Notes under the pieces: model-generated
The model's input: only the letters and a program-made list of their open reading frames with translations
Told to the model about the DNA's origin: nothing
Database searches by the model: none
Assembly: GCF_028610625.1 (NCBI RefSeq)
Contig: NZ_JAQQWU010000019.1
Span: 1-58,931 of the forward strand
Source: Guptibacillus spartinae
Lineage (GTDB): Bacteria; Bacillota; Bacilli; Bacillales; Guptibacillaceae
Length of the DNA: 58,931 bases
Reading direction: 5' to 3'
In this document: one piece after another, positions 30,177 through 43,094 of the stretch
Numbering within the stretch: position 1 is the stretch's first letter
Layout: every line of letters begins with the position of its first letter
Position numbers and translations under genes: made by a program

Positions 30177-32255
30177 ATGGCAAGAGAATTCTCCTTAAGA
30201 GATACACGTAATATCGGTATCATGGCTCACATCGATGCTGGTAAAACAACAACTACTGAGCGTATTCTTTTCTACTCAGGGCGTATCCACAAAATTGGTG
30301 AAACTCACGAAGGTGGATCACAAATGGACTGGATGGAGCAGGAGCAAGAGCGTGGAATCACGATCACTTCTGCTGCTACCACTGCCCAGTGGAAAGATCA
30401 CCGTGTTAACATCATTGACACGCCTGGTCACGTAGACTTTACAGTAGAAGTTGAGCGTTCATTGCGTGTATTGGATGGAGCAGTTGCAGTACTTGATGCA
30501 CAATCTGGTGTTGAACCACAAACAGAAACTGTTTGGCGTCAAGCTACTAACTACGGCGTACCGCGTATTGTATTCATTAACAAAATGGATAAACTAGGAG
30601 CAGACTTCCTTTACTCTACAGGTACACTAAATGAGCGTCTACAAGCTAACGCGCACCCTGTTCAGCTGCCAATCGGTGCTGAAGATGAATTCGAAGGAAT
30701 CATTGATCTTATCACAATGGAAGCTTTCTATTATCTTGATGATCTTGGTTCACGTACTGAATCACGCGAAATTCCTGCTGAATACAAGGAACAAGCTGAA
30801 GAGTACCGTACGAAGCTTATCGAGGCTGTCGCTGAGCTTGAAGAAGACCTCATGATGAAATATCTTGAAGGTGAAGAACTAACAGTCGAAGAAATCAAAG
30901 CTGCAATCCGTAAAGGAACTTGTAACGTTGAATTCTATCCTGTACTTTGTGGTTCTGCATTTAAGAACAAAGGCGTTCAGCTTGTTCTTGATGCTGTACT
31001 TGACTTCCTACCTTCACCACTTGATGTACCAGCAATTAAAGGTCATCTAAAAGACTCTGAAGAAGAAGTAATCCGTACTGCTGACGATAATGGTCCTTTC
31101 TCTGCACTTGCATTTAAAGTAATGACTGACCCTTACGTTGGTAAGCTTACATTCTTCCGTGTTTACTCAGGAACGCTTTCTTCTGGTTCTTATGTTAAGA
31201 ACTCAACAAAAGATAAGCGTGAACGTGTAGGACGTATTCTTCAGATGCACGCTAACTCTCGTGAAGAAATCTCTACTGTATATGCAGGGGATATCGCAGC
31301 GGCAGTTGGTTTGAAAGATACTTCGACTGGTGATACTCTATGTGATGAAAAGGATACTGTTATCCTTGAATCTATGGACTTCCCAGATCCAGTTATCTCA
31401 GTAGCAATCGAGCCTAAGACAAAGAGTGACCAGGATAAAATGTCTGTAGCTCTTGCTAAGCTTGCTGAAGAAGATCCAACATTTAAAACTGAAACAAACG
31501 AAGAAACTGGACAAACGATTATCTCTGGTATGGGTGAACTTCACCTTGACATCATCGTTGACCGTCTCCGTCGTGAGTTTAAAGTTGAAGCAACTGTTGG
31601 TGCACCTCAGGTTGCATACCGTGAATCGATCCGTCAAGCTGGTAAGGTTGAAGGTAAATTCGTACGTCAGTCTGGTGGTCGTGGACAATTCGGACACGTA
31701 TGGGTTGAATTTGAACCTAACGAAGAAGGCGCAGGATTCGAATTTGAGAACAAAATCGTTGGTGGTGTTGTTCCGCGTGAATACATCCCTGCTGTAGAAG
31801 CTGGTCTTCGCGATGCAATGGCTAACGGTCTTCTAGCAGGCTACCCACTAATCGACGTGAAAGCTCGTCTTGTTGATGGATCTTACCATGACGTTGACTC
31901 AAACGAAATGGCATTTAAGATTGCAGCATCTATGGCTTTGAAAAAAGCTAAGAATGTTTGTGACCCTGCTCTTCTTGAGCCTATGATGAAAGTTGAAGTT
32001 GTAGTGCCGGAAGAATACATGGGGGACATCATGGGCGATGTAACTAGCCGTCGTGGACGTGTTGAAGGTATGACTGCACGCGGAAACGCTCAAGTTATCA
32101 ATGCATTTGTTCCACTTTCAGAAATGTTTGGTTATGCAACAACACTTCGCTCTCGTACGCAAGGTCGCGGTACTTACACCATGACATTTGATCATTACGA
32201 GCAAGTACCTAAATCTATTTCTGAAGAAATCATTAAAAAAGCTACAGGCGAATAA
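30177..32255 (+). CDS. fusA: Elongation factor G
   Basis: EF-G is the GTPase that drives tRNA-mRNA translocation and, with RRF, ribosome recycling. The 692-residue protein has the G domain with AHIDAGKT at 17-24, DTPGHVDF and NKMDKLGAD, followed by domains II-V, including [18 protein letters not shown] in domain III and SRRGRVEGM in domain V. Length is normal for the canonical factor. It starts at ATG 30177 after GGAAGGAG. A stem-loop lies in the 106-nt gap before tuf. Confidence 0.99.
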   Translation: MAREFSLRDTRNIGIMAHIDAGKTTTTERILFYSGRIHKIGETHEGGSQMDWMEQEQERGITITSAATTAQWKDHRVNIIDTPGHVDFTVEVERSLRVLDGAVAVLDAQSGVEPQTETVWRQATNYGVPRIVFINKMDKLGADFLYSTGTLNERLQANAHPVQLPIGAEDEFEGIIDLITMEAFYYLDDLGSRTESREIPAEYKEQAEEYRTKLIEAVAELEEDLMMKYLEGEELTVEEIKAAIRKGTCNVEFYPVLCGSAFKNKGVQLVLDAVLDFLPSPLDVPAIKGHLKDSEEEVIRTADDNGPFSALAFKVMTDPYVGKLTFFRVYSGTLSSGSYVKNSTKDKRERVGRILQMHANSREEISTVYAGDIAAAVGLKDTSTGDTLCDEKDTVILESMDFPDPVISVAIEPKTKSDQDKMSVALAKLAEEDPTFKTETNEETGQTIISGMGELHLDIIVDRLRREFKVEATVGAPQVAYRESIRQAGKVEGKFVRQSGGRGQFGHVWVEFEPNEEGAGFEFENKIVGGVVPREYIPAVEAGLRDAMANGLLAGYPLIDVKARLVDGSYHDVDSNEMAFKIAASMALKKAKNVCDPALLEPMMKVEVVVPEEYMGDIMGDVTSRRGRVEGMTARGNAQVINAFVPLSEMFGYATTLRSRTQGRGTYTMTFDHYEQVPKSISEEIIKKATGE

Positions 32256-32284
32256 TTGTAGCAAACCAACTTTTGTTGTAATCT

Positions 32285-32321
32285 AAGATAGGCGAGATTG
32301 ATATACTCTTACGCCTATCTT
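32285..32321 (+). other. Stem-loop between fusA and tuf
   Basis: A perfect 10-bp stem (AAGATAGGCG, 32285-32294, with 32312-32321) has a 17-nt loop and no T tract. It could mark an mRNA processing or stabilising site that lets tuf message exceed that of fusA. I find no convincing separate tuf promoter in the gap. Confidence 0.6.
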
Positions 32322-32361
32322 GGCATAGATAATTTCTTGGTAATCAAAGGAGGAAACACTA

Positions 32362-33552
<1,191 letters not shown>

Positions 33553-33570
33553 TCTCTATGATTAAACAAA

Positions 33571-33597
33571 ACACCCGGATTTTTCCGGGTGTTTTTT
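33571..33597 (+). terminator. Terminator after tuf
   Basis: A perfect 9-bp stem (ACACCCGGA, 33571-33579, with 33584-33592), TTTT loop and T tract to 33597. It ends the str cluster transcript. Confidence 0.93.
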
Positions 33598-33691
33598 ATT
33601 TGGGATCTATGTTAAATTGGAAAAATGGGTTTGAAACATTTCTTTCAAGACCATTAAAGGTTAGAGAATAGTCTGAAATTGCTTTTAGGCC

Positions 33692-33720
33692 TTGCATTTT
33701 ATGGCTCAGGCCGTTATACT
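33692..33720 (+). promoter_or_regulatory. Upstream S10-operon promoter (P1)
   Basis: TTGCAT (33692-33697) and TATACT (33715-33720) are 17 nt apart. The -35 lies in CCTTGCA, repeated 72 bp downstream in P2. Confidence 0.65.
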
Positions 33721-33763
33721 ATTAAAAGTGTGCGATCGACATACTTTTCAAATGCACTAAGCC

Positions 33764-33792
33764 TTGCAATTAGGTATTTGGTTTAGTATAAT
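33764..33792 (+). promoter_or_regulatory. Downstream S10-operon promoter (P2)
   Basis: TTGCAA (33764-33769) and a perfect TATAAT (33787-33792) are 17 nt apart. Together with P1 this gives tandem promoters for the long ribosomal protein transcript starting at rpsJ. Confidence 0.8.
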
Positions 33793-33809
33793 AAGAATGT
33801 TGGTCATAA

Positions 33810-34235
<426 letters not shown>

Positions 34236-34281
34236 TAGAACGCTAAATAAATTTTTTAAAAACAATTAGGAGGTGTGACGA

Positions 34282-34917
34282 ATGACCAAAGGAATCTTAG
34301 GAAGAAAAGTAGGCATGACTCAAGTCTTTGCTGACAACGGAGATATTATCCCGGTAACTGTAATTGAAGCAGAACCTAACGTTGTCCTTCAAAAGAAAGT
34401 TGTTGATACAGACGGCTACGAAGCAATCCAAGTTGGTTTTGCTGACAAGAAAAAGTCTCGTTTCAACAAGCCTGAAGAAGGCCATGCTACAAAAGCTAGC
34501 ACAACACCTAAGCGCTTCGTGAAAGAAATTCGTAACGCAGAAGGTAGTTACGAAATTGGTCAGGAAGTCAAGGTTGATATCTTTAACGAAGGTGACGTAG
34601 TTGATGTAACTGGTACGTCTAAAGGGAAAGGTTTCCAAGGTGCAATCAAGCGCCATAACCAATCTCGCGGACCAATGACTCACGGTTCTCGTTATCACCG
34701 TCGTCCAGGTTCAATGGGACCTATCGATCCAATGCGTGTAATGAAAGGTAAACTTCTACCTGGTCGCATGGGTGGCGAACGTGTAACTGTACAAAACCTT
34801 GAGATCGTTAAAGTAGATGTAGAACGTAACGTGATTCTAGTAAAAGGTAACGTACCTGGAGCTAAGAAAAGCTACGTAACTATCCAAAGCGCGGTTAAAG
34901 CAAAAGAAGCTAAGTAA
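34282..34917 (+). CDS. rplC: 50S ribosomal protein L3
   Basis: L3 is an early 50S assembly protein reaching toward the peptidyl transferase centre. The 211-residue protein begins [16 protein letters not shown] and has the central loop with [20 protein letters not shown], the part that extends into 23S rRNA, and [16 protein letters not shown]. It starts at ATG 34282 after TAGGAGGTG, 46 nt behind rpsJ, and is two residues longer than in B. subtilis. Confidence 0.98.
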   Translation: MTKGILGRKVGMTQVFADNGDIIPVTVIEAEPNVVLQKKVVDTDGYEAIQVGFADKKKSRFNKPEEGHATKASTTPKRFVKEIRNAEGSYEIGQEVKVDIFNEGDVVDVTGTSKGKGFQGAIKRHNQSRGPMTHGSRYHRRPGSMGPIDPMRVMKGKLLPGRMGGERVTVQNLEIVKVDVERNVILVKGNVPGAKKSYVTIQSAVKAKEAK

Positions 34918-34934
34918 GAAGGGAGGATATCCAA

Positions 34935-35558
34935 GTGCCTAAAGTAACAATGTTCAACCAAACCGGAGCACAAGTCGGCGACATCGAACTCGCTGAAGCA
35001 ATCTTCGGGATCGAACCAAACGAAAGTGTTATGTATGATGCGGTTATCATGCAGCAAGCATCTTTGCGTCAAGGTAATCATGACGTGAAAAATCGTTCAG
35101 AAGTACGCGGTGGTGGAGCTAAACCATGGCGCCAAAAAGGAACAGGTCGTGCTCGTCAGGGCTCAATCCGTTCACCACAATGGGTTGGCGGTGGAGTAGT
35201 ATTTGGTCCGACACCAAGAAGCTATTCTTACAAGCTACCTAAAAAAGTTCGCCGTTTGGCGATCCGTTCTGCTTTGTCTTCTAAAGTGCAAACAGAGGAT
35301 ATGGTCATCGTGGACAGCATTTCTTTTGATGCTCCAAAAACAAAAGAAATGAAATCAGTACTATCAAGCCTATCTGCAGAAAACAAGGCGCTTATCGTTA
35401 CAGGAGACTATAACGAAGCAGTTGCATTATCTGCACGCAATATTCCTGGTGTTACTGTTGTAACTTCAGCTGGACTTAACATCCTTGATGTCCTTAAAGC
35501 TGATAAACTAGTTATGACAAAAGACGCTGTGGAAAAAGTAGAGGAGGTGCTAGCGTAA
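34935..35558 (+). CDS. rplD: 50S ribosomal protein L4
   Basis: L4 lines the exit tunnel, and in E. coli also represses the S10 operon. The 207-residue protein has the long basic loop ([20 protein letters not shown] followed by [15 protein letters not shown]) that reaches the tunnel and macrolide site; its residues are of the ordinary type. It starts with GTG at 34935 after GGGAGGAT. Its stop shares a base with the rplW start (TAATG), which implies coupled translation. Confidence 0.98.
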   Translation: MPKVTMFNQTGAQVGDIELAEAIFGIEPNESVMYDAVIMQQASLRQGNHDVKNRSEVRGGGAKPWRQKGTGRARQGSIRSPQWVGGGVVFGPTPRSYSYKLPKKVRRLAIRSALSSKVQTEDMVIVDSISFDAPKTKEMKSVLSSLSAENKALIVTGDYNEAVALSARNIPGVTVVTSAGLNILDVLKADKLVMTKDAVEKVEEVLA

Positions 35559-35845
35559 TGAACGCTCGTGATATCATCAAGCGCCCCGTTATTACTGAAG
35601 CTACTACAGACGTAATGGCAGACAAAAAGTATACTTTCGAAGTAGATACTCGTGCTAACAAAACTCAAATCAAGAGTGCTCTTGAAGAAATTTTCGGAGT
35701 AAAAGTTGCTGGAGTAAATACTCAGAACTATATGGGTAAAAAGAAACGTGTTGGCCGCCACAGCGGATTTACACCACGTCGCAAAAAAGCTATCGTGACG
35801 CTTACACCAGAAAGCAAAGAATTGGACTTCTTTGAAGGCGTCTAA
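35558..35845 (+). CDS. rplW: 50S ribosomal protein L23
   Basis: L23 sits at the tunnel exit and is the docking site for trigger factor and the signal recognition particle. The 95-residue protein has the N-terminal [20 protein letters not shown] and the RNA-binding extension [20 protein letters not shown]. It starts one base inside rplD, after GAGGAGGTG, and rplB follows by 28 nt. Confidence 0.97.
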   Translation: MNARDIIKRPVITEATTDVMADKKYTFEVDTRANKTQIKSALEEIFGVKVAGVNTQNYMGKKKRVGRHSGFTPRRKKAIVTLTPESKELDFFEGV

Positions 35846-35873
35846 AAAATAATAGTGAAGGAGGGAAATAAGA

Positions 35874-36704
<831 letters not shown>

Positions 36705-36714
36705 CGGGATTTAC

Positions 36715-36736
36715 CTACGGTTCCGCGGAGCCGTAG
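36715..36736 (+). other. GC-rich hairpin between rplB and rpsS
   Basis: CTACGGTTCC (36715-36724) pairs with GGAGCCGTAG (36727-36736, one G-U); the innermost one or two pairs probably stay open, leaving a CGCG-type loop. There is no T tract, so it is not a terminator. It may be a processing or mRNA-stability element. Confidence 0.55.
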
Positions 36737-36762
36737 CATAATCTCAAAAGGGAGGTTCACAA

Positions 36763-37041
36763 ATGGGTCGTAGTTTGAAAAAAGGACCTTTTGTCGACGA
36801 TCATTTAATGAAAAAGGTCGAAGACTTAAATGAAAAGAGCGACAAAAAAGTTATTAAGACTTGGTCTCGTCGTTCAACAGTATTCCCAGAATTTATTGGA
36901 CACACTTTTGCAGTATATGATGGACGCAAGCACGTACCGGTTTATGTAACAGAAGACATGGTCGGTCATAAACTTGGTGAATTTGCTCCAACTCGCACAT
37001 ATCGCGGGCACGCTGCAGATGACAAAAAAACTAGACGTTAA
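36763..37041 (+). CDS. rpsS: 30S ribosomal protein S19
   Basis: S19 forms a 30S head dimer with S13 and contacts the A-site tRNA region. The 92-residue protein begins [20 protein letters not shown] and has the family motif [20 protein letters not shown] and [20 protein letters not shown]. It starts at ATG 36763 after AAGGGAGGT and is followed by rplV after 20 nt. Confidence 0.97.
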   Translation: MGRSLKKGPFVDDHLMKKVEDLNEKSDKKVIKTWSRRSTVFPEFIGHTFAVYDGRKHVPVYVTEDMVGHKLGEFAPTRTYRGHAADDKKTRR

Positions 37042-37061
37042 TTTGAGGGGAGGTACAACGA

Positions 37062-37403
37062 ATGCAAGCTAAAGCTGTTGCAAAACACGTGCGTATTGCT
37101 CCTCGTAAAGCACGCTTAGTCGTAGATCTCATTCGAGGAAAGCAAGTCGGTGAAGCTATTGCGATTTTGCGCAACACAAACAAAGCTGCTTCTCCAGTAG
37201 TTGAGAAAGTGCTTAACTCTGCGATCGCTAATGCAGAGCACAATCTTGAGTTAGAGCCGAACAATCTTACGGTTTCTCAAGTGTTTGTGGACGAAGGAGT
37301 AACAATGAAACGTTTCCGCCCACGTGCTATGGGTAGAGCTAGCCGCATCAACAAGCGCACTAGCCACATCACAGTCGTGGTATCAGAAAAGAAGGAGGGA
37401 TAA
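37062..37403 (+). CDS. rplV: 50S ribosomal protein L22
   Basis: L22 lines the peptide exit tunnel. The 113-residue protein has the N-terminal [19 protein letters not shown] and the extended hairpin near the C-terminus, [20 protein letters not shown], which reaches the tunnel constriction; no macrolide-resistance type duplication or deletion is visible. It starts at ATG 37062 after GAGGGGAGGT and is three bases from rpsC. Confidence 0.97.
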   Translation: MQAKAVAKHVRIAPRKARLVVDLIRGKQVGEAIAILRNTNKAASPVVEKVLNSAIANAEHNLELEPNNLTVSQVFVDEGVTMKRFRPRAMGRASRINKRTSHITVVVSEKKEG

Positions 37404-37406
37404 CGA

Positions 37407-38066
37407 GTGGGTCAGAAAATTAATCCGGTAGGACTTCGAATTGGTGTCATTCGTGATTGGGAGTCTAAATGGTACGCAGACAAAGATTACGCTAACCTAT
37501 TACACGAAGATATTAAAATTCGTGAATATATTGAAAAACGTTTGAAAGATGCATCTGTTTCAGCTGTTGAAATCGAACGTGCAGCAAACCGAGTGAATGT
37601 TACAGTGAAAACTGCTAAGCCTGGTATGGTAATCGGTAAAGGTGGTTCTGAAGTTGAGTCTCTTCGTAAGTCTCTCGCGGAACTAACAGGCAAGAAAGTT
37701 CACGTTAACATTTTCGAAATTAAACAAGCTGACATTGATGCAACACTAGTTGCTGATAACATCGCTCGTCAACTTGAAAACCGTGTTTCATTCCGTCGCG
37801 CTATGAAGCAAACAATTCAACGCGCAATGAGATCCGGAGCTAAAGGAATTAAAACGCAAGTATCTGGCCGTCTAAACGGTGCTGATATTGCTCGTTCTGA
37901 ATCATACAGTGAAGGTACTGTACCTCTTCACACACTACGTGCTGACATCGACTATGGTACTGCAGAAGCAGATACTACTTACGGTAAGCTTGGTGTGAAG
38001 ATTTGGATCTATCGTGGTGAAGTCCTTCCAACGAAAGGAACGCAAAAAGAGGAAGGGGGAAAATAA
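37407..38066 (+). CDS. rpsC: 30S ribosomal protein S3
   Basis: S3 lies at the mRNA entry channel and helps unwind mRNA. The 219-residue protein starts [20 protein letters not shown] and has a KH domain with the motif [14 protein letters not shown] and the C-terminal domain with [20 protein letters not shown]. It uses a GTG start at 37407, 6 nt after GAAGGAGGGA. Gaps of three bases on both sides show tight packing. Confidence 0.98.
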   Translation: MGQKINPVGLRIGVIRDWESKWYADKDYANLLHEDIKIREYIEKRLKDASVSAVEIERAANRVNVTVKTAKPGMVIGKGGSEVESLRKSLAELTGKKVHVNIFEIKQADIDATLVADNIARQLENRVSFRRAMKQTIQRAMRSGAKGIKTQVSGRLNGADIARSESYSEGTVPLHTLRADIDYGTAEADTTYGKLGVKIWIYRGEVLPTKGTQKEEGGK

Positions 38067-38697
<631 letters not shown>

Positions 38698-38717
38698 TAT
38701 GAGGGGAGGTTTGCGAA

Positions 38718-38981
38718 ATGAGCGAACGCAATAATCGCAAAGAATACACTGGGCGTGTTGTCTCTGACAAAATGGATAAGACAATTACTGTTTTAGTTGA
38801 GACTTACAAAATGCACCCTTTATACGGTAAACGTGTTAAGTATTCTAAAAAGTTTAAAGCACATGATGAAAACAACACTGCAAAAATCAACGACGTGGTT
38901 ACAATCATGGAAACTCGTCCGGTATCTAAAGATAAGCGTTTCCGTCTTGTGGACGTAGTTGTAGAAGCAGTTATTATCTAA
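38718..38981 (+). CDS. rpsQ: 30S ribosomal protein S17
   Basis: S17 is a primary 16S-binding protein with an OB fold. The 87-residue product has [20 protein letters not shown] and [19 protein letters not shown] followed by GDVV-type sequence [20 protein letters not shown], all typical. It starts at ATG 38718 after GAGGGGAGGT. A small hairpin lies in the 45-nt gap before rplN. Confidence 0.97.
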   Translation: MSERNNRKEYTGRVVSDKMDKTITVLVETYKMHPLYGKRVKYSKKFKAHDENNTAKINDVVTIMETRPVSKDKRFRLVDVVVEAVII

Positions 38982-38988
38982 ATGAACT

Positions 38989-39009
38989 CGGATCATTGAA
39001 TAATGTCCG
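38989..39009 (+). other. Small hairpin before rplN
   Basis: CGGA (38989-38992) plus CATT (38994-38997) pair with AATG (39002-39005) plus TCCG (39006-39009), with one bulged T and a GAAT loop. It abuts the rplN ribosome binding site (39010-39019) and could affect its use. Modest evidence. Confidence 0.4.
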
Positions 39010-39026
39010 AAGGGAGGTCTTTCTAG

Positions 39027-39395
39027 ATGATTCAACAGGAATCTCGTTTGAAATCAGCTGACAACTCTGGTGCTCGTGAACTACTTTGTATCAAAGTACT
39101 TGGTGGCTCTGGTCGTAAAACTGCTAATATCGGTGACGTAATTGTTTGTTCGGTGAAACAAGCAACACCTGGTGGCGTTGTTAAGAAGGGTGAAGTCGTA
39201 AGAGCTGTTATTGTACGCAGTAAGTCTGGCGTTCGTCGTCAAGATGGTTCATACATCAAATTCGACGAAAACGCAGCGGTTGTTATCCGTGATGACAAAG
39301 GACCGCGCGGAACACGTATTTTCGGACCAGTTGCACGCGAACTACGTGACAACCAGTTTATGAAAATCGTTTCTCTAGCTCCAGAAGTTCTTTAA
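39027..39395 (+). CDS. rplN: 50S ribosomal protein L14
   Basis: L14 lies on the subunit interface, next to L19, and is the target of the silencing factor RsfS. The 122-residue product starts [20 protein letters not shown] and contains [21 protein letters not shown] and [20 protein letters not shown]. It starts at ATG 39027 after AAGGGAGGT. It opens the spc part of the cluster, which here continues the S10 part without a terminator. Confidence 0.98.
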   Translation: MIQQESRLKSADNSGARELLCIKVLGGSGRKTANIGDVIVCSVKQATPGGVVKKGEVVRAVIVRSKSGVRRQDGSYIKFDENAAVVIRDDKGPRGTRIFGPVARELRDNQFMKIVSLAPEVL

Positions 39396-39436
39396 TCATT
39401 TGAAAATAGATGCCTTGTAAGGAGGTGCGCGACCTT

Positions 39437-39748
39437 ATGCACGTAAAAAAGGGAGATAAAGTAAAAGTTATTTCTGGTAAGGATAAAGGTAAACAAGGTG
39501 TGATCCTTGAAGCTTACCCGAAAAAAGAAAGAGTTATCGTTGAAGGTGTCAACCTTGTTAAGAAACACTCAAAACCATCCCAGGCTAATCCTCAAGGTGG
39601 AATCATTGAGCAGGAAGCAGCGATCCACGTTTCTAACGTAATGGCGCTTGATCCGAAGTCTGGTGAACCGACTCGCGTTGGTTACAAAGTAGACAACGGG
39701 AAAAAAGTTCGTATCTCAAAAAAATCCGGTGAAGTACTCGATAAGTAG
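39437..39748 (+). CDS. rplX: 50S ribosomal protein L24
   Basis: L24 is an assembly initiator that binds the 5' end of 23S rRNA. The 103-residue product starts [20 protein letters not shown], a KOW motif, and includes [21 protein letters not shown] place the start at ATG 39437, 10 nt after TAAGGAGGTG; the frame remains open back to 39410 but without a site. It is followed by rplE after 25 nt. Confidence 0.97.
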   Translation: MHVKKGDKVKVISGKDKGKQGVILEAYPKKERVIVEGVNLVKKHSKPSQANPQGGIIEQEAAIHVSNVMALDPKSGEPTRVGYKVDNGKKVRISKKSGEVLDK

Positions 39749-39773
39749 TTCGTAGCGAAAGGAGGTCAATCCG

Positions 39774-40313
39774 ATGAATCGTTTCCAAGAAAAGTATCAA
39801 AATGAAACTAAACCTGCATTGATGGAGAAATTTAATTATTCCTCTGTTATGGAAGTTCCAAAACTTGAAAAAATCGTAATCAACATGGGTGTTGGTGACG
39901 CTGTACAGAACCCGAAAGCTCTTGATACAGCTGTTGAGGAACTTGAGTTGATCTCAGGTCAAAAACCCCTAATCACTCGTGCTAAGAAGTCAATCGCTGG
40001 CTTTAAGCTTCGTGAAGATATGCCAATCGGTGCAAAAGTTACTTTGCGCGGAACTCGTATGTTTGAATTTCTAGATAAACTTATTTCTGTATCACTACCT
40101 CGTGTACGTGACTTCAGAGGTGTTTCTAAGAAAGCATTCGATGGCCGTGGTAACTACACACTTGGTATTAAAGAACAGTTGATTTTCCCCGAAATTGATT
40201 ACGATAAAGTAAATAAAGTACGCGGAATGGACATCGTTATCGTAACAACAGCTAATACGGACGAAGAGAGCCGTGAAATGTTGACTAACCTAGGTATGCC
40301 ATTTCAAAAGTAA
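39774..40313 (+). CDS. rplE: 50S ribosomal protein L5
   Basis: L5 binds 5S rRNA and bridges to the 30S head. The 179-residue product has [19 protein letters not shown], the signature [20 protein letters not shown] and [20 protein letters not shown]. It starts at ATG 39774 after AAAGGAGGT. In E. coli the start of this gene carries the S8 repressor site; I do not see a clear counterpart here. Confidence 0.98.
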   Translation: MNRFQEKYQNETKPALMEKFNYSSVMEVPKLEKIVINMGVGDAVQNPKALDTAVEELELISGQKPLITRAKKSIAGFKLREDMPIGAKVTLRGTRMFEFLDKLISVSLPRVRDFRGVSKKAFDGRGNYTLGIKEQLIFPEIDYDKVNKVRGMDIVIVTTANTDEESREMLTNLGMPFQK

Positions 40314-40317
40314 GTAA

Positions 40318-40515
<198 letters not shown>

Positions 40516-40544
40516 ACCCGAAATAGGGAAGGAGGTAATTACTA

Positions 40545-40943
40545 ATGGTCATGACTGATCCAATTGCAGATATGCTTACAAGAATTCGTAATGCGAACAC
40601 AGTTCGTCACGAAAAACTAGAGTTGCCTGCATCGAATTCGAAAAGAAACATCGCTGAAATCCTCAAACGTGAAGGTTTTGTACGTGATGTTGAAATGATC
40701 GAAGACAACAAACAAGGAATCATCCGTATCTTCTTAAAGTACGGTTCAAATAACGAACGCGTTATCACTGGATTAAAGCGAATCAGTAAACCTGGTCTTC
40801 GCGTATACGCTAAAGCAGACGAAGTACCACGTGTACTTGGCGGTCTAGGAATCGCTCTAGTTTCTACTTCTAAAGGAATTATGACGGACAAAGAAGCTCG
40901 TCAACAGCAAGTAGGCGGAGAAGTTCTAGCGTACGTTTGGTAA
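40545..40943 (+). CDS. rpsH: 30S ribosomal protein S8
   Basis: S8 is a primary 16S rRNA-binding protein and, in E. coli, represses the spc operon. The 132-residue product starts [20 protein letters not shown] and ends with [20 protein letters not shown], the rRNA-binding signature, then VLAYVW. It starts at ATG 40545 after GGAAGGAGGT, 29 nt behind rpsN. Confidence 0.98.
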   Translation: MVMTDPIADMLTRIRNANTVRHEKLELPASNSKRNIAEILKREGFVRDVEMIEDNKQGIIRIFLKYGSNNERVITGLKRISKPGLRVYAKADEVPRVLGGLGIALVSTSKGIMTDKEARQQQVGGEVLAYVW

Positions 40944-40971
40944 TTCTTAAAAGCAGAATGGAGGTGTAATT

Positions 40972-41508
40972 ATGTCACGTGTCGGACTTAAACCGGTTGA
41001 CATCCCAAGTGATGTAACAATCGATATCAAAGGAGACGTTGTAACGGTAAAAGGACCTAAAGGGGAACTTTCTCGTACATTCAGCTCTGATATCAAAGTA
41101 AACATTGAAGAGAACGTGCTAACTGTAGCTCGTCCTTCAGATAACAAAGAGCATCGTGCTCTTCACGGAACAACTCGCAGCCTGATCGCTAACATGGTTG
41201 AAGGTGTGACTAAAGGCTTTGAAAAAGGTCTTGAAATCATCGGTGTTGGTTACCGTGCAAGCAAATCTGGTCAAAAACTAATCCTTAACGTAGGTTACTC
41301 TCACCCAGTTGAGATGGTACCTGAAGAAGGAATTGAAATTGAAGTTCCTTCTAACACAAAAGTTGTTGTTAAGGGAATTGATAAAGAACGCGTTGGAGCT
41401 GTTGCAGCTAACATCCGCGCTGTCCGTACTCCAGAACCTTACAAAGGTAAAGGAATTCGTTACGAAAACGAATATGTACGTCGTAAAGAAGGTAAAACAG
41501 GTAAATAG
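40972..41508 (+). CDS. rplF: 50S ribosomal protein L6
   Basis: L6 lies near the factor-binding site and sarcin-ricin loop. The 178-residue product has two repeats of the same fold (about 1-80 and 83-178) with [20 protein letters not shown] and the C-terminal signature [20 protein letters not shown]. It starts at ATG 40972 after ATGGAGGTG and is followed by rplR after 31 nt. Confidence 0.98.
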   Translation: MSRVGLKPVDIPSDVTIDIKGDVVTVKGPKGELSRTFSSDIKVNIEENVLTVARPSDNKEHRALHGTTRSLIANMVEGVTKGFEKGLEIIGVGYRASKSGQKLILNVGYSHPVEMVPEEGIEIEVPSNTKVVVKGIDKERVGAVAANIRAVRTPEPYKGKGIRYENEYVRRKEGKTGK

Positions 41509-41539
41509 GTAAAAACCTAGCGGAAAGGAGTGACGTTTA

Positions 41540-41902
41540 ATGATCACTAAGGCCGATAAAAACAAAGCACGTCAAAAAAGACATGCTCGCGTACGCCGCA
41601 CAGTTACCGGCACGACTGAACGTCCGCGTCTAAACGTATTCCGTTCTAATAAGAACATCTATGCTCAGCTTATCGATGACACTAAAGGTGTTACAATCGT
41701 TGGAGCTTCAAGTATGGAACAAGGAATTGACGTTGAACACGGCGGTAACACGGAAGCAGCTGTGAAAGTCGGAGAAGCTATCGCAAAGCGTGCTGTTGAA
41801 GCAGGTTATTCAGAAGTGGTTTTTGACCGCGGAGGATACCTCTATCACGGACGTGTAAAAGCTCTTGCTGACGCAGCGCGTGAAGCAGGACTGAAATTTT
41901 AA
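41540..41902 (+). CDS. rplR: 50S ribosomal protein L18
   Basis: L18 binds 5S rRNA and joins it to the 50S subunit with L5. The 120-residue product has the basic N-terminus [39 protein letters not shown] and the C-terminal [20 protein letters not shown]. It starts at ATG 41540 after GGAAAGGAGTG, 9-10 nt away. Confidence 0.98.
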   Translation: MITKADKNKARQKRHARVRRTVTGTTERPRLNVFRSNKNIYAQLIDDTKGVTIVGASSMEQGIDVEHGGNTEAAVKVGEAIAKRAVEAGYSEVVFDRGGYLYHGRVKALADAAREAGLKF

Positions 41903-41920
41903 TAAAAAGGAGGTTAACTC

Positions 41921-42421
41921 ATGCCTAGCATTGATGCTAACAAACTAGAACTTGAAGAACGCGTAGTTACCGTTAACCGCGTAGCGAAAGTTGTTAAAGG
42001 TGGACGTCGTTTCCGCTTCGCAGCGATCGTAGTTGTCGGAGATAAAAACGGTCACGTTGGATTCGGAACTGGTAAAGCGCAGGAAGTTCCTGAAGCAATT
42101 CGCAAAGCTATTGAAGATGCGAAAAAGAACTTAATTACTGTTCCTATCGTAGGAACTACAATCCCTCACCAAATCACAGGTCATTTCGGAGCTGGTAACG
42201 TACTATTGAAGCCTGCTTCTGAAGGTACTGGAGTTATCGCTGGCGGACCCGTTCGTGCGGTACTTGAACTTGCTGGTGTAGGTGACATTCTATCGAAGTC
42301 TCTTGGATCTAACAATCCGATTAACATGGTGCGTGCAACACTTAACGGCCTTGAAAACCTTAAGCGTGCTGAAGACGTTGCGAAGCTTCGTGGAAAATCT
42401 GTAGAAGAGCTACTAGGTTAA
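41921..42421 (+). CDS. rpsE: 30S ribosomal protein S5
   Basis: S5 acts in mRNA entry and decoding accuracy. The 166-residue product has the N-terminal double-stranded RNA-binding-like domain with [19 protein letters not shown], the site of spectinomycin-resistance changes and of ordinary type here, and [20 protein letters not shown]. The C-terminal domain carries [19 protein letters not shown]. It starts at ATG 41921 after AAAGGAGG, 14 nt before rpmD. Confidence 0.98.
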   Translation: MPSIDANKLELEERVVTVNRVAKVVKGGRRFRFAAIVVVGDKNGHVGFGTGKAQEVPEAIRKAIEDAKKNLITVPIVGTTIPHQITGHFGAGNVLLKPASEGTGVIAGGPVRAVLELAGVGDILSKSLGSNNPINMVRATLNGLENLKRAEDVAKLRGKSVEELLG

Positions 42422-42435
42422 GGGAGGGAAATTAG

Positions 42436-42624
42436 ATGGCTAAGCAATTAGAAATCACCCTCACACGTAGTGTGATTGGTCGCCCTCAAGACCAACGCGT
42501 GACGGTAAAAACACTTGGACTTAAAAAGATGCATCACACGGTTGTTCATAACGACAATCCTGCGATTCGTGGTATGATCAACAAGGTATCTCACCTTGTA
42601 ACTGTTAACGAAATTGATGCGTAA
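42436..42624 (+). CDS. rpmD: 50S ribosomal protein L30
   Basis: The 62-residue product starts [20 protein letters not shown] and has [20 protein letters not shown], the family signature. L30 is a small protein at the base of the central protuberance. Start at ATG 42436 after AGGGAGGG. It is present in many but not all bacteria and is placed, as here, between rpsE and rplO. Confidence 0.97.
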   Translation: MAKQLEITLTRSVIGRPQDQRVTVKTLGLKKMHHTVVHNDNPAIRGMINKVSHLVTVNEIDA

Positions 42625-42653
42625 AAAATCTATACATTGAGGAGGTGCCCACA

Positions 42654-43094
42654 ATGAAACTACACGAACTAAAACCATCTGAAGGTTCTCGTAAAGAACG
42701 CAACAGACTTGGTCGCGGTATTGCTACTGGTAACGGTAAGACATCTGGCCGTGGTCAAAAAGGTCAAAAAGCTCGTTCTGGCGGCGGTGTACGCGTCGGT
42801 TTCGAAGGAGGACAACTTCCAATCTTTAAACGTCTACCGAAACGTGGATTTACAAACATGAACCGTAAAGAGTTCGCTATTGTTAATCTTGATTCGCTAA
42901 ACCGTTTTGAAGATGGAACTGAAGTTTCTCCAGAACTTCTTTTGGAATCTGGCGTAGTTAGCAAAGAAAAAGCTGGAATTAAGATTCTAGGTAATGGTAA
43001 GCTTGAGAAAAAGCTTACCGTGAAAGCCCACAAGTTCTCTGCTTCTGCAAAAGAGGCGATTGAAGCGGCAGGCGGAAATACTGAGGTGATCTAA
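42654..43094 (+). CDS. rplO: 50S ribosomal protein L15
   Basis: L15 is a late assembly protein with a long basic N-terminal extension. The 146-residue product starts [20 protein letters not shown], continues with the glycine/arginine-rich [19 protein letters not shown] segment, and ends in a globular domain. I place the start at ATG 42654 after GAGGAGGTG; an in-frame GTG at 42645 overlaps that site. Its stop shares a base with the secY start. Confidence 0.98.
   Translation: MKLHELKPSEGSRKERNRLGRGIATGNGKTSGRGQKGQKARSGGGVRVGFEGGQLPIFKRLPKRGFTNMNRKEFAIVNLDSLNRFEDGTEVSPELLLESGVVSKEKAGIKILGNGKLEKKLTVKAHKFSASAKEAIEAAGGNTEVI

Noticed and set aside
32298-32333. Separate tuf promoter from TTGATA and GATAAT
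   Set aside because: Spacing is 24 nt and the elements fall inside the stem-loop; not convincing.
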